Part shown: piece by piece, positions 48,702-56,459 of the stretch | Position numbering within the stretch: position 1 is the stretch's first letter | How the letters are laid out: every line of letters starts with the position of its first letter | Assembly (NCBI RefSeq): GCF_017377775.1 | Contig: NZ_JAFVLN010000005.1 | Span: 489,922-553,921, forward strand | Length of the DNA: 64,000 bases | DNA from: Streptomyces sp. VRA16 Mangrove soil | GTDB lineage: Bacteria > Actinomycetota > Actinomycetes > Streptomycetales > Streptomycetaceae | Reading direction: 5' to 3' | Notes under the pieces: generated by a model | What the model saw: the letters and a program-made list of their open reading frames with translations, nothing else | Told to the model about the DNA's origin: nothing | Database searches by the model: none | Program-made: the position numbers and the translations under genes

Positions 48702-48931
48702 TACTCGCGGCCGGACACTCTCCCCACCCACAGGACGCAAGCCCTCGATCGGGTTGCCGTCCCCGCACGAGTGATTCGAAAACAAGATCACGGCGCCGAG
48801 GGCGCGTGGCGCCCGGCCGGCCGCCCGTCATCGAACTTTCGCGCGGCACATCGCACCCACGACACCGTTACGGGGTGTGGAGCGGCCCCGTTCTCCGAGC
48901 ACCTGTCCGGATCTCCGAGCAAGGAGCCCCT

Positions 48932-49060
48932 GTGCAACATCGACCGAAGGTGACCGGAGTTCACCTTGTGTTCGAGCCGGTCCGTCCTCACCCTGGGCAG
49001 CCGCACCAGCGCCACGGGGTCCTCCCGGCCGCGTCCGTCGACCCCGAGGAGGACCGTTGA
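48932..49060 (+). CDS. Small ORF, 42 residues, coupled to the Nudix gene
   Basis: GTG start five bases after AAGGAG, and a stop that overlaps the Nudix TTG start (TTGA). The peptide is Pro-, His- and Arg-rich (for example VTGVHLVFEPVRPHPGQPHQ) and ends in PEEDR. An imperfect hairpin AAGGTGA-N7-TCACCTT lies inside it (48947-48967). It may be a true peptide, a leader for translational coupling, or chance. No Cys/Ser-rich core like that of a lanthipeptide. Confidence 0.4.
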   Translation: MQHRPKVTGVHLVFEPVRPHPGQPHQRHGVLPAASVDPEEDR

Positions 49061-49533
49061 CCTCGTCAGCCCATCGGTACCGGACGGTGGTGGACGTCCT
49101 GGCCGTGCTCCAACGCCCGGACGGGCGCGTCCTGTTGGTGCGCCGCTCACCCCGGCAGGCGTACGCGCCGAACCTGCTCACCGTGCCGGGCGGCCATCTG
49201 GAACACGGGGAGAGCGTCGCCGCGGGCACCTTGCGGGAGGTGCTGGAGGAGGTCGGTCTCAGCGTCGGCGAGAGCGACCTGGAATTTAGCGGGCTGATCC
49301 ATTACCGCGGCACGTCCGACGCCCGGATCGGCGTCGTCTTCGCCGCCCGGCGCTGGCGGGGCGAGCCGTACAACGCCGAACCGGACAAGCACACGGGCCT
49401 CGTGTGGGCAGCGCCGACCCGACCGCCCGCCGACTGTCACCCGTACACCGCCGCGGCGCTCGCCGCCTTCTGCGCAGGGGCGCTCTACACCCCGGTGAAC
49501 TGGGGCCCGGCGGGCCCGGAGGTGACCGCATGA
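49057..49533 (+). CDS. Nudix hydrolase
   Basis: 158 residues with a perfect Nudix box near residues 48-70: GHLEHGE, seven residues, REVLEEVGL (GX5EX7REUXEEXGU). VVDVLAVLQRPDGRVLLVRR is the preceding strand pair. Hydrolyses a nucleoside diphosphate-linked compound; specificity unknown. TTG at 49057 is chosen as start because GAGGAGGA is four bases upstream; no ATG precedes the box. Its stop overlaps the ABC transporter ATG (ATGA), so both are one unit. Confidence 0.9.
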   Translation: MTSSAHRYRTVVDVLAVLQRPDGRVLLVRRSPRQAYAPNLLTVPGGHLEHGESVAAGTLREVLEEVGLSVGESDLEFSGLIHYRGTSDARIGVVFAARRWRGEPYNAEPDKHTGLVWAAPTRPPADCHPYTAAALAAFCAGALYTPVNWGPAGPEVTA

Positions 49534-51521
49534 GGCTGCTGCGGCGTCCCAAGCCCGCGGACCCGAAGGTCTCCGCCGCCGAGGAAGAGCTGTTCGGCGG
49601 TCCCCTGCGCTACGACACGGGATGGGCCGAACACGAGAACGCCTTCCTGGAGTTGTCCCTGCTCACGGCGTTACGGGCGATGCCACGACTGGTGTACGGC
49701 ACGCTGCGCCGGGCCTGGCACGCCGACCGGAGCGCGCTCGTCGGCGTCGGTGTCAGTGAGATCGGCCAGGGCGTCGCGGCCGCGGTGAACCTGCTCGTCC
49801 TCAACTCCGTGATGCACACGCTGCTCTCCGGCGGCACCGCGGCCGCGCGGGTGCGGGACGCGCTGCCCGCCCTGCTGACCGGGGCCGCGGTCGCCATGGT
49901 CAACGCGCTCCTCGCCAGTTGGTCGACGTCCCACGCGGGGCGGCTCGAACCGCTGGTGGAGCGGGTGGCGACCACCGAGTATCTCGACGCCGCGCAGGCG
50001 GTGGAGCTGGAGGCCATCGAGGACCCGGCTTTCCGGCGCCTGCTCGACGTGGCGTTCTACGGCGCGGCGTCCGCGCGCCGGATGATCTCCGCCTGTGTGG
50101 CCGCGCTCAACGGGGTCATCTCGCTGATCGCCACCGCGTCCATCCTCAGCGTCCTGCACTGGGCGCTGCTGCCGATGCTGCTGCTGATCGTCGCACCGCG
50201 CGGCTGGGGCGCGATGCGGGTGGCGCAGGAGCGGTACGTGTCGGTCCTCAACTGGATCGAGCATGTACGGGCCAGCCGGCTGATCGGCAATCTCATCACC
50301 GAGCGCAGCGCGGCCCAGGAGGTGCGGCTGCACGCGGTGGGCCCGGCGCTCCTGGAGCGGTACCGCGACATGGCCGAGAGCGCGGAGAGCGAGCAGCGGC
50401 GGCTCGCGAACGGCAAGGCCGCGACCGAACTGGTGGCGACCGCCCTGTCGGGGGTCGCGCTGGCCGCCACGTACGGGGTGATGTTCTGGCTGATCACCAC
50501 GGGCCGGATGAGTCTGGCGATCGCCGGGACCGCGGTCGTGGCGGTGCGCAGCGGCTCCGCGAACCTGGGCACTCTGGTGATGAACGTCAACCAGCTGCAC
50601 GAGGAGTCGCTCTACGTCCAGGACCACGAGAAGTTCCTCGCGGAGGCGGCCCGGCGGACCATTCCCACCGGGGGCGACACGCTGCCCGAGCGGATCGACG
50701 CGATCGTCCTCGACCAGGTCACCTACCGTTATCCGGACCGGGCGGAACCGGCCCTGGACGAGGTGTCGTTGACGGTGCCGATGGGGTCGGTGATCGCGGT
50801 CGTCGGGGAGAACGGCAGCGGCAAGTCGACGCTGATGAAGGTCATCAGCGGGCTGCTGATCCCGCACTCCGGGGCGGTGCACTGGGGCGGCAGACCGCTG
50901 GCCGAGCTCGACCGGGCGCGGGTCTTCGAGCGGGTGAGCCAGCTGACGCAGGACTTCCAGCGCTGGCCGATGACCGCCGCGATGAACATCCGCATCGGGC
51001 GGCCCGGCAGGCCCGCGACGGCGGACGAGCTGGAGCCGTCGGCGCGGTACGCGGGCGCCACCTCGGTGATCGCGAAACTGCCGGACGGCATGCGCACGCT
51101 GCTGGCCCGGATGTTCCGCGGGGCGAGCGAGCTGTCCGGCGGCGAGTGGCAGAAGTTCGGTCTGGCGCGCACTCATTGGCGTACCGGGACGTGCGCGGCG
51201 GACGGTGTGCTGATCGTGGACGAGCCGACGTCGGCGCTCGACCCGGAGGCGGAGATCGAGGCGTTCGACCGGCTGCGCGGACTCGCCGGTCCGTCGCGTG
51301 CGGTGGTCCTGGTGACGCACCGCATGTCGGGGGTGCGCTGGGCCGACACGATCCATGTGCTGAGCCGCGGCCGCGTCGTCGAGTCCGGCAGCCACGCCGA
51401 ACTCCTCGCGGCCGACGGCCGGTACGCCGCCATGTTCCGCACCCAGGCGGCCCAGTACGGCCACGACGGACAGGACGGCCACCGGGTCCCACGGCCCGCA
51501 CAGCCTCCGGCGACCGCCTAG
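49530..51521 (+). CDS. ABC transporter, fused permease and ATPase (exporter half-molecule)
   Basis: 663 residues. Six membrane segments in about 70-400 (for example VAAAVNLLVLNSVMHTLLSG, GVISLIATASILSVLHWALL), then the ATPase domain: Walker A GENGSGKST near 425, signature LSGGE near 535, Walker B VLIVDEP near 561 and H-loop VTHRMSG. Between signature and Walker B there is an atypical HWRTGTCAADG stretch. Type IV half exporter that would work as a dimer; substrate unknown. Translated with the Nudix gene. Its stop is shared on the opposite strand with the ABC-2-like gene (CTAG). Confidence 0.92.
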   Translation: MRLLRRPKPADPKVSAAEEELFGGPLRYDTGWAEHENAFLELSLLTALRAMPRLVYGTLRRAWHADRSALVGVGVSEIGQGVAAAVNLLVLNSVMHTLLSGGTAAARVRDALPALLTGAAVAMVNALLASWSTSHAGRLEPLVERVATTEYLDAAQAVELEAIEDPAFRRLLDVAFYGAASARRMISACVAALNGVISLIATASILSVLHWALLPMLLLIVAPRGWGAMRVAQERYVSVLNWIEHVRASRLIGNLITERSAAQEVRLHAVGPALLERYRDMAESAESEQRRLANGKAATELVATALSGVALAATYGVMFWLITTGRMSLAIAGTAVVAVRSGSANLGTLVMNVNQLHEESLYVQDHEKFLAEAARRTIPTGGDTLPERIDAIVLDQVTYRYPDRAEPALDEVSLTVPMGSVIAVVGENGSGKSTLMKVISGLLIPHSGAVHWGGRPLAELDRARVFERVSQLTQDFQRWPMTAAMNIRIGRPGRPATADELEPSARYAGATSVIAKLPDGMRTLLARMFRGASELSGGEWQKFGLARTHWRTGTCAADGVLIVDEPTSALDPEAEIEAFDRLRGLAGPSRAVVLVTHRMSGVRWADTIHVLSRGRVVESGSHAELLAADGRYAAMFRTQAAQYGHDGQDGHRVPRPAQPPATA

Positions 51522-52810
51522 GTCCGTGCGGGCTGCGGAGTGAGACGGTGCAGGCCCTTGTGGTCGTAGTAGCGGGTCATCAGGAATCCGAAGACGAGCG
51601 CGAGGGCCGCACCGGTCGCGATCATGGTCCAGGCGCGGGTGAGGCCGGCGTCGCCACGTGCGTCGAAGAAGAGGATGGCGCGCACGCCGTCGCTGATCTG
51701 CCGCATGGGCTCGAAGTGAGAGAGGAACCGGTAGAAGCCGGGCACGGCCTGGAGGGGGACGGTGGCGCCGGACGACGGCAGGCCGAGGACGATGAAGACG
51801 AACATGGCGACGAGCTGCCCGAGGCCGCCGAAGGCGGCGTTGATGGCCTGGACGCCGAGGCCGACCGCGAGGATCGCGCAGTACGAGTAGATCCACAGCA
51901 GCGGCAGATGAGCGGCGTCCATGCCGAGCAGCGTGATGGTGCCGACCATCACCAGGGTCGTGGTCAGGGCGGTGACCGCGGCCGTCATGACGACCTTGAG
52001 GAGCAGGGTCTGGGTGCGGTCGACGGGAACGGTGGGGCGCCGGGTGTGCCAGGGGCCGATCTCGCTGTCCGCGTAGCCGAGGGCGGTGTCGAGGCCGACG
52101 CTGATCAAGTTGCCGCCCATGAATCCGGCGAGCACCAGCAGCAGCGTGTAGTAGAACGCGGTCAGGCCGAGACCGCTGTTCGCGCCGATGGGATGGCCGA
52201 CACGGGTGATGATCCGCACCGGGTCGGCGAGCAGGGTGCGGGTGGTGCCGGGCGGGGCGGTGCGCACGAGCTGCCGGCCGATGGTCCTCGACGCCTGCTG
52301 GGCGGCGGCGGTGTCGAGCTGGGCGCCGAGTGACGAACCGAGGCTGCCCAGGCCGGGGTTGGTGAGCACCGTCAGCGTCGGGCGGGCGCGGGCGGCGTCC
52401 GTGGTGAGCGCGCGGACCGCGTCCGTGAAACCGGCGGGGACGACGAGTGCGCCGTAGACCTTGCCGGAGTCGAGCTGGTCCTGGGCGGCCGCTTCGGAGA
52501 GCAGCCGCCAGTGTGCCGCGTGCGGGGCGCCGCCGCCGGTGAGGTTCCGGGCGATCTGCGTGCCGAGGTTCTGGTCCTGTCCGGGCAGTGGCCTGCCGGT
52601 GTCGGAGTTGACGAGGGCGAGCGGCAGGGCGTGCAGTTCGCGGTGCGGGTTGACGATGCCGCCCATGTACAGCAGGGAGAGCAGCAGCGCGAACAGGCCG
52701 CTGAGCACGGTGGGCAGCAGCCACAGCCGTGGCCTGCGCAGCAGGGTGGCCGCGGTCTGTCGTACGGCGGTGACGTGGTCCGGGGAACGGGTGGCGTTGT
52801 CGTCGGCCAT
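51518..52810 (-). CDS. ABC-2/YhgE-type membrane protein
   Basis: 430 residues. One N-terminal membrane segment (LWLLPTVLSGLFALLLSLLY), a soluble extracytoplasmic domain of about 170 residues (LPLALVNSDTGRPLPGQDQN ...), then five membrane segments and a short tail. This is the YhgE/Pip and DUF3533 layout, also seen at 28365-29420. ATG at 52810 with GGAG upstream. The stop codon overlaps the convergent ABC exporter stop. No ATPase is adjacent on its strand; it may act with a remote one or alone. Confidence 0.85.
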   Translation of the reverse strand: MADDNATRSPDHVTAVRQTAATLLRRPRLWLLPTVLSGLFALLLSLLYMGGIVNPHRELHALPLALVNSDTGRPLPGQDQNLGTQIARNLTGGGAPHAAHWRLLSEAAAQDQLDSGKVYGALVVPAGFTDAVRALTTDAARARPTLTVLTNPGLGSLGSSLGAQLDTAAAQQASRTIGRQLVRTAPPGTTRTLLADPVRIITRVGHPIGANSGLGLTAFYYTLLLVLAGFMGGNLISVGLDTALGYADSEIGPWHTRRPTVPVDRTQTLLLKVVMTAAVTALTTTLVMVGTITLLGMDAAHLPLLWIYSYCAILAVGLGVQAINAAFGGLGQLVAMFVFIVLGLPSSGATVPLQAVPGFYRFLSHFEPMRQISDGVRAILFFDARGDAGLTRAWTMIATGAALALVFGFLMTRYYDHKGLHRLTPQPART

Positions 52811-52930
52811 GGTTCTCCGTAGCGGGGACGGGGCGCGCGGCGTCGGCGGGCCGCGCCCGGGCGCCTCAGCATCCCCGAACGGGCCGCCGCGGACAGCGTG
52901 TTCGCGCGCCAACCCGGGACGCGGCTCCGC

Positions 52931-53290
52931 TCACACCGCCACGGACCAGGTGACGGCCACCGCCATCGGCGCAAGCGGGCAGGCCAGGACGCCGAGGAGC
53001 AGCCTGCGCCACGGCGCGGGCAGGCGCCGCACGGGCGGCAGCAGGGCGACGGCGGCGAGGACGGCCGCGCCGGTGACGAGCCACAGGCCGTAGCACCGCA
53101 GGACGCCGCCGACCGGGTCCCCGCCCATCGACATCAGCGTCGCCACGGCGCACACCAGGAACGTCCCTGCGTACAGCGTCAACGCCGTGACCGTCCACGC
53201 GGCAGCGGCGAGCCGGGCGACCCCGGTCCGCGGCGGCGGCGCGGCCGGTCGCCACGGGCTGTACAGACGGGCGTACGTGTGCGGATCCAT
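52931..53290 (-). CDS. Small membrane protein, unknown
   Basis: 119 residues, four hydrophobic segments (LAAAAWTVTALTLYAGTFLV, CYGLWLVTGAAVLAAVALLP and others), with a Pro-rich N-terminal cytoplasmic part (MDPHTYARLYSPWRP). No motif recognised. ATG at 53290 follows AGGA. Two TACTCA repeats 20 bases apart lie about 50 bases upstream. On the same strand as, but 120 bases upstream of, the ABC-2-like gene. Confidence 0.7.
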   Translation of the reverse strand: MDPHTYARLYSPWRPAAPPPRTGVARLAAAAWTVTALTLYAGTFLVCAVATLMSMGGDPVGGVLRCYGLWLVTGAAVLAAVALLPPVRRLPAPWRRLLLGVLACPLAPMAVAVTWSVAV

Positions 53291-53494
53291 GTCCTGATCC
53301 TCACCATCGGTGCGCGGCCGCCGCATGGGCGCTGATACTCACTTCGGACCCGGGGTACTCAGTGAGCGCCCGGCCAGGGCCACCCGGCCCCTGCCGTCGC
53401 CCCGTCCTCGTGCCCATGATGGTCATGCGTCCCGGCCGTGCCGGGCACGGCGCATCGAGCGGGCCGCGAGGAGGACAGCCTGGAGGTGACCGCT

Positions 53495-53785
53495 GTGAGT
53501 ACGGACTTCTGGCGCGGATCACGGGGGCGGGGGCTACCGGTGCTCGAACTGCCCTGCGCCGACCGGACGGTGGGAGTGGCGGCGGCCCTTGAGCTGCCGA
53601 GCGTGATGATGCTCGTCGTGGAGGACGCCTGCACCCGCATCGCCTACGCGGACTGGCGGCATCGTGAACCGTCCCGTCTGCACGTCCGGGCGCGCCGCCG
53701 CTGGCAGGCGGAGGGGCATCAACTGCGCGCCAAGAGGCAGCGGTTGAGGGAGCTGGCCGTGGAGTGCCTGGACGCTCCCGACTGA
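53495..53785 (+). CDS. Hypothetical protein, 96 residues
   Basis: Begins at GTG 53495 with GGAGG eight bases upstream. Contains a hydrophobic strand region (LELPSVMMLVVEDA) and a basic C-terminal half (RLHVRARRRWQAEGHQLRAK), so it might bind nucleic acid or membrane lipids; no family recognised. About 150 bases upstream of the site-2 protease gene. Codon use is normal for the region. Confidence 0.55.
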   Translation: MSTDFWRGSRGRGLPVLELPCADRTVGVAAALELPSVMMLVVEDACTRIAYADWRHREPSRLHVRARRRWQAEGHQLRAKRQRLRELAVECLDAPD

Positions 53786-53935
53786 ACCGGCCGGTCGTCC
53801 CCGCCCACTGCCCGAACGGCCCGCTGCGCGGGGCCGCCGGGCGATCCACGATGCAGGTAGGGACGCGACCGCGGGGGACCACACAGGTGCCTGCCCGCAC
53901 GTTCCCGGGCCGGGCACCGGGAGGCGGGCCGAACC

Positions 53936-55081
53936 ATGAAGGAGACCCTGCCGCTGGGGCGGATCGGCGGAACCCGGATCGGTCTGCACTGGAGTGTGCT
54001 GGTCGTCGTCGCGCTGGTGACCGGCTCGCTGGCCACCGGCCGGCTGCCCGACGCCGAACCGGGCCGGCCCACCTGGCAGTACTGGGGTGTCGCGCTGCTG
54101 ACGGCCGCGCTGTTCCTCGCGTCACTGCTGGTGCACGAGCTGGCCCATGCCGTCGTGGCCCGCCGCGACAAGGTCGGGGTCGACGGCATCACGCTGTGGA
54201 TGCTCGGCGGTGTCGCCCGGCTGAGCGGCGAGCCGCCGACGCCCGGCGCACAGGCACGGATCGCCGCGGCGGGCCCCGCCACCAGCGCCGCCGTCGGGGC
54301 GCTCGGCACCGTTCTCGCCCTGTGCGTCGACGCGGTGCACGCGTCGGCGCTGCTGGTCGCGGCGGTCGCCTGGACCGCGGCGATCAACTTCGTCCTCGCC
54401 GTCTTCAACGCGCTGCCCGCCGCCCCGCTGGACGGCGGCCGCGTGCTGCACGCCGCGCTCTGGCACCACAGCGGCGACCGGCTGCGGGCCACCAGGGGCG
54501 CGGCCGGCGCCGGACGGCTGCTCGGCTGGGTTCTGATGACGACCGGGTTCGTGGTGGTGCTGTTCGTCGGCGACTTCGCCGGGATCTGGTCGGCGCTCGT
54601 CGGCTGGTTCCTGATCTCCGCCGCGAACGCCGAGGAGCGCAGGGCCACGCTGCACAGCGCGCTGGACGGGGTGCCCGTACGTCAGGTGATGACCCGTGAC
54701 CTGGTCACCGTCCCGGCGACTGCGACGCTGACCGCCTTCCTGTCCGAGGCGCCCTTCGGCCGCTACCGGCACTCCGCCTTCCCGGTCGTCGCCGCCGACG
54801 GCACGGCGGCCGGGCTGCTCACCGTCCGGCTCGTCGACCGGGTCCCGGTGACCGCCCGCGGGTCCACCACCGCGGGCGAGATCGCGCACCGGGTGCCCGA
54901 GGTCCCCGCCACCACACCGGACGAGCCCGTCGTCGACCTGCTCCCCCGCATCGAGGCGGCCCGCGACCACCGTGCGCTCGTCCTCGACGAGGAGCGGCGC
55001 CCGGTCGGGATCGTCACCCTCACCGACGTCAGCCGCACCCTGGCCTGGCTCTCCCAGGCCACGCGGCTCCCGAGCCCCTGA
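53936..55081 (+). CDS. Site-2 protease (M50) with C-terminal CBS domains
   Basis: 381 residues. Six membrane segments; zinc site His67-Glu68 and His71 in VHELAHAVVA, and the third ligand Asp166 in LDGGRVLHA after the NALPAAP motif. Residues about 250-375 contain two CBS motifs (VRQVMTRDLVTVPATATL and LVLDEERRPVGIVTLTDV), which may bind adenine nucleotides and control cleavage. The family includes MtfP-like intramembrane proteases and SpoIVFB. No anti-sigma factor gene is adjacent, but a STAS gene is 700 bases downstream. ATG at 53936. Confidence 0.93.
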   Translation: MKETLPLGRIGGTRIGLHWSVLVVVALVTGSLATGRLPDAEPGRPTWQYWGVALLTAALFLASLLVHELAHAVVARRDKVGVDGITLWMLGGVARLSGEPPTPGAQARIAAAGPATSAAVGALGTVLALCVDAVHASALLVAAVAWTAAINFVLAVFNALPAAPLDGGRVLHAALWHHSGDRLRATRGAAGAGRLLGWVLMTTGFVVVLFVGDFAGIWSALVGWFLISAANAEERRATLHSALDGVPVRQVMTRDLVTVPATATLTAFLSEAPFGRYRHSAFPVVAADGTAAGLLTVRLVDRVPVTARGSTTAGEIAHRVPEVPATTPDEPVVDLLPRIEAARDHRALVLDEERRPVGIVTLTDVSRTLAWLSQATRLPSP

Positions 55082-55121
55082 CCTCCGCACCCGCCGTGCG
55101 GTCCCTTCCAGGAGGTACGCC

Positions 55122-55583
55122 ATGAACCCGATCCCGTCCGCCGTCGACCCCCTCGGCCGGGCCCGCGCCCGGTCCGTCGCCGAACCCCCGGGACGCGTCG
55201 AGGTCACCCACGTCGCGCACCAGGCCTACGCGGTGTTCGTCCGCGACCACGAGTTCACCGTCGACCAGCCGTCCGACGCGGGCGGCGACAACGAAGGACC
55301 CACTCCGGTGGAACTCTTCGTCGCCTCGCTCGCGTCCTGCGTCGCCTACTACGCCGGGCGGTTCCTGCAGCGCCACGATCTGCCGTACGAGCATCTGCGG
55401 GTCAGCGCGGACTTCACGATGGCCGACGACAGGCCGGCCCGGATCGCGGACGTGTGCATCACCGTGCGGCCGCCCTCGGGACTGAGCGCGGCACGGCTGG
55501 CGGGGCTGCTGGCGGTGGCCCGGCACTGCACGGTCCACAACACGCTGGAGGAGCCGCCGCGGATCACCCTCGACGCGGCCTGA
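55122..55583 (+). CDS. OsmC/Ohr-family peroxide reductase
   Basis: 153 residues. Redox Cys in ASLASCVAYYAGRF and the second Cys in ARHCTVHNTLEE, both conserved in OsmC/Ohr; PTPVELFVA precedes the first. Reduces organic peroxides using thiols. ATG at 55122 with AGGAGGT. It follows the site-2 protease gene by 40 bases and may be in one transcript with it. Confidence 0.93.
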   Translation: MNPIPSAVDPLGRARARSVAEPPGRVEVTHVAHQAYAVFVRDHEFTVDQPSDAGGDNEGPTPVELFVASLASCVAYYAGRFLQRHDLPYEHLRVSADFTMADDRPARIADVCITVRPPSGLSAARLAGLLAVARHCTVHNTLEEPPRITLDAA

Positions 55584-55640
55584 CCGGCCACCTCGACCGA
55601 ATGCCCCGCCTCGCCAACTCCCTTTATCTGCAAGGGGGTT

Positions 55641-55664
55641 GATTCATCGGACACCTGGGGGTAT
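55641..55664 (+). promoter_or_regulatory. SigB-type promoter before the STAS gene
   Basis: GATT (55641-55644), 14 bases, GGGTAT (55659-55664): fits GNNT-N14-16-GGGTAY. The -10 lies 47 bases before the STAS ATG at 55712. Confidence 0.5.
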
Positions 55665-55668
55665 GCCA

Positions 55669-55694
55669 GGGGCACCACCATGACACGGTGCCCC
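55669..55694. promoter_or_regulatory. Inverted repeat GGGGCACC-N10-GGTGCCCC
   Basis: Perfect eight-base arms between the possible -10 and the ribosome site of the STAS gene. It may be an operator or a 5' hairpin that tunes translation. Confidence 0.45.
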
Positions 55695-55711
55695 GGCGCT
55701 GCGAGGAGGCC

Positions 55712-56149
55712 ATGCCCGCCCACCATGACACGGACGACACGGACGACACCGCCGACACCGCCGGCTTCACCGACAACGATGCCGACATCGATGCCACCTT
55801 CGGTCTGAGGGTGGTGCGCCACGACGATCCACGGATCGTCGAGCTGTGGGGTGAGCTCGACGTCCTGGCCGCGCACCAGCTGTCGGGCCGCCTTCCGTGC
55901 CTGCTCCCGGAGAAGGGCCGCAGGCTCGTCGCCGATCTGAGCGCGGTGACCTTTCTCGACTGCAGTGGACTGTCGATGCTGCTGCGCGTCCAACAGCGCC
56001 TGCACACGCAGGAGGCGACCCTCACCCTGGTCACCAACGATCCGTTCCTGCTGCGCATCATCCGGATCGTCGGGCTCGCCGACGTACTGCACATCGTCGC
56101 GGACCTCGACACGGCACTCGACGAACCGCCCCACGACGTACCCGCCTGA
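55712..56149 (+). CDS. STAS-domain anti-sigma factor antagonist
   Basis: 145 residues. An N-terminal Asp/Thr-rich tail of about 25 residues, then the STAS fold with DCSGLSMLLR, whose Ser in FLDCSG matches the phosphorylated Ser of SpoIIAA and RsbV. Binds an anti-sigma factor and thereby frees a sigma factor of the SigB/SigF group. No anti-sigma gene is next to it. ATG at 55712 with GAGGAGG. A SigB-type promoter box upstream suggests positive feedback (inference). Confidence 0.9.
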   Translation: MPAHHDTDDTDDTADTAGFTDNDADIDATFGLRVVRHDDPRIVELWGELDVLAAHQLSGRLPCLLPEKGRRLVADLSAVTFLDCSGLSMLLRVQQRLHTQEATLTLVTNDPFLLRIIRIVGLADVLHIVADLDTALDEPPHDVPA

Positions 56150-56161
56150 CGCGCGACGCGC

Positions 56162-56195
56162 GTACCCTCCGGGGGCCACGGCCTCCGGAGGGTAC
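56162..56195. terminator. Bidirectional hairpin terminator
   Basis: GTACCCTCCGG (56162-56172) and CCGGAGGGTAC (56185-56195); further GG/CC pairs leave a loop of about six bases. It lies between the convergent STAS and ACP genes. Confidence 0.8.
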
Positions 56196-56210
56196 GGTCC
56201 CGCAGCCCGG

Positions 56211-56459
56211 TCAGACGCGCGTACGGGTCATCAGCAGCCGGGCGCTGCCGGAGAGGGTGACGAGGTCCGGATAGTCGTCCTCGTCGAGGCGGCAGCCGGA
56301 CTGTTCGGCGAGGGCTTCGACGAACTCCAGGAAGTCGAGGGAGTCGATCTCCAGCTGCTCACGGAACGTGTCGTCGGGGCCGACCGTCGCGAGGTCGGCG
56401 TCGGGAGCCACCCGGGCGAGGGCCTTGGTCACGAGGTCGAGGGCCTGTTCGTACGTCAT
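56211..56459 (-). CDS. Acyl carrier protein
   Basis: 82 residues. Phosphopantetheine-site motif DSLDFLEFVEAL at about residue 39 (IDSLDF), preceded by an acidic helix. It is the last gene in a five-gene unit and starts inside the E2 stop (ATGA). A dedicated ACP in a 2-oxoacid dehydrogenase operon is unusual: it may accept an acyl group from the complex or from the ligase, to feed a biosynthetic branch (inference). Not a standard FAS ACP by context. Confidence 0.92.
   Translation of the reverse strand: MTYEQALDLVTKALARVAPDADLATVGPDDTFREQLEIDSLDFLEFVEALAEQSGCRLDEDDYPDLVTLSGSARLLMTRTRV

Noticed and set aside
48932..49060. Lanthipeptide or lasso-peptide precursor
   Set aside because: The peptide lacks Cys/Ser/Thr-rich core or the Thr-2 lasso leader pattern, and no modifying enzyme except Nudix is present.
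49671..52724. A 1017-residue minus-strand frame opposite the ABC exporter
   Set aside because: Arg/Pro/His-rich shadow of the ABC exporter and of the ABC-2-like gene in another frame; no domain is recognisable.
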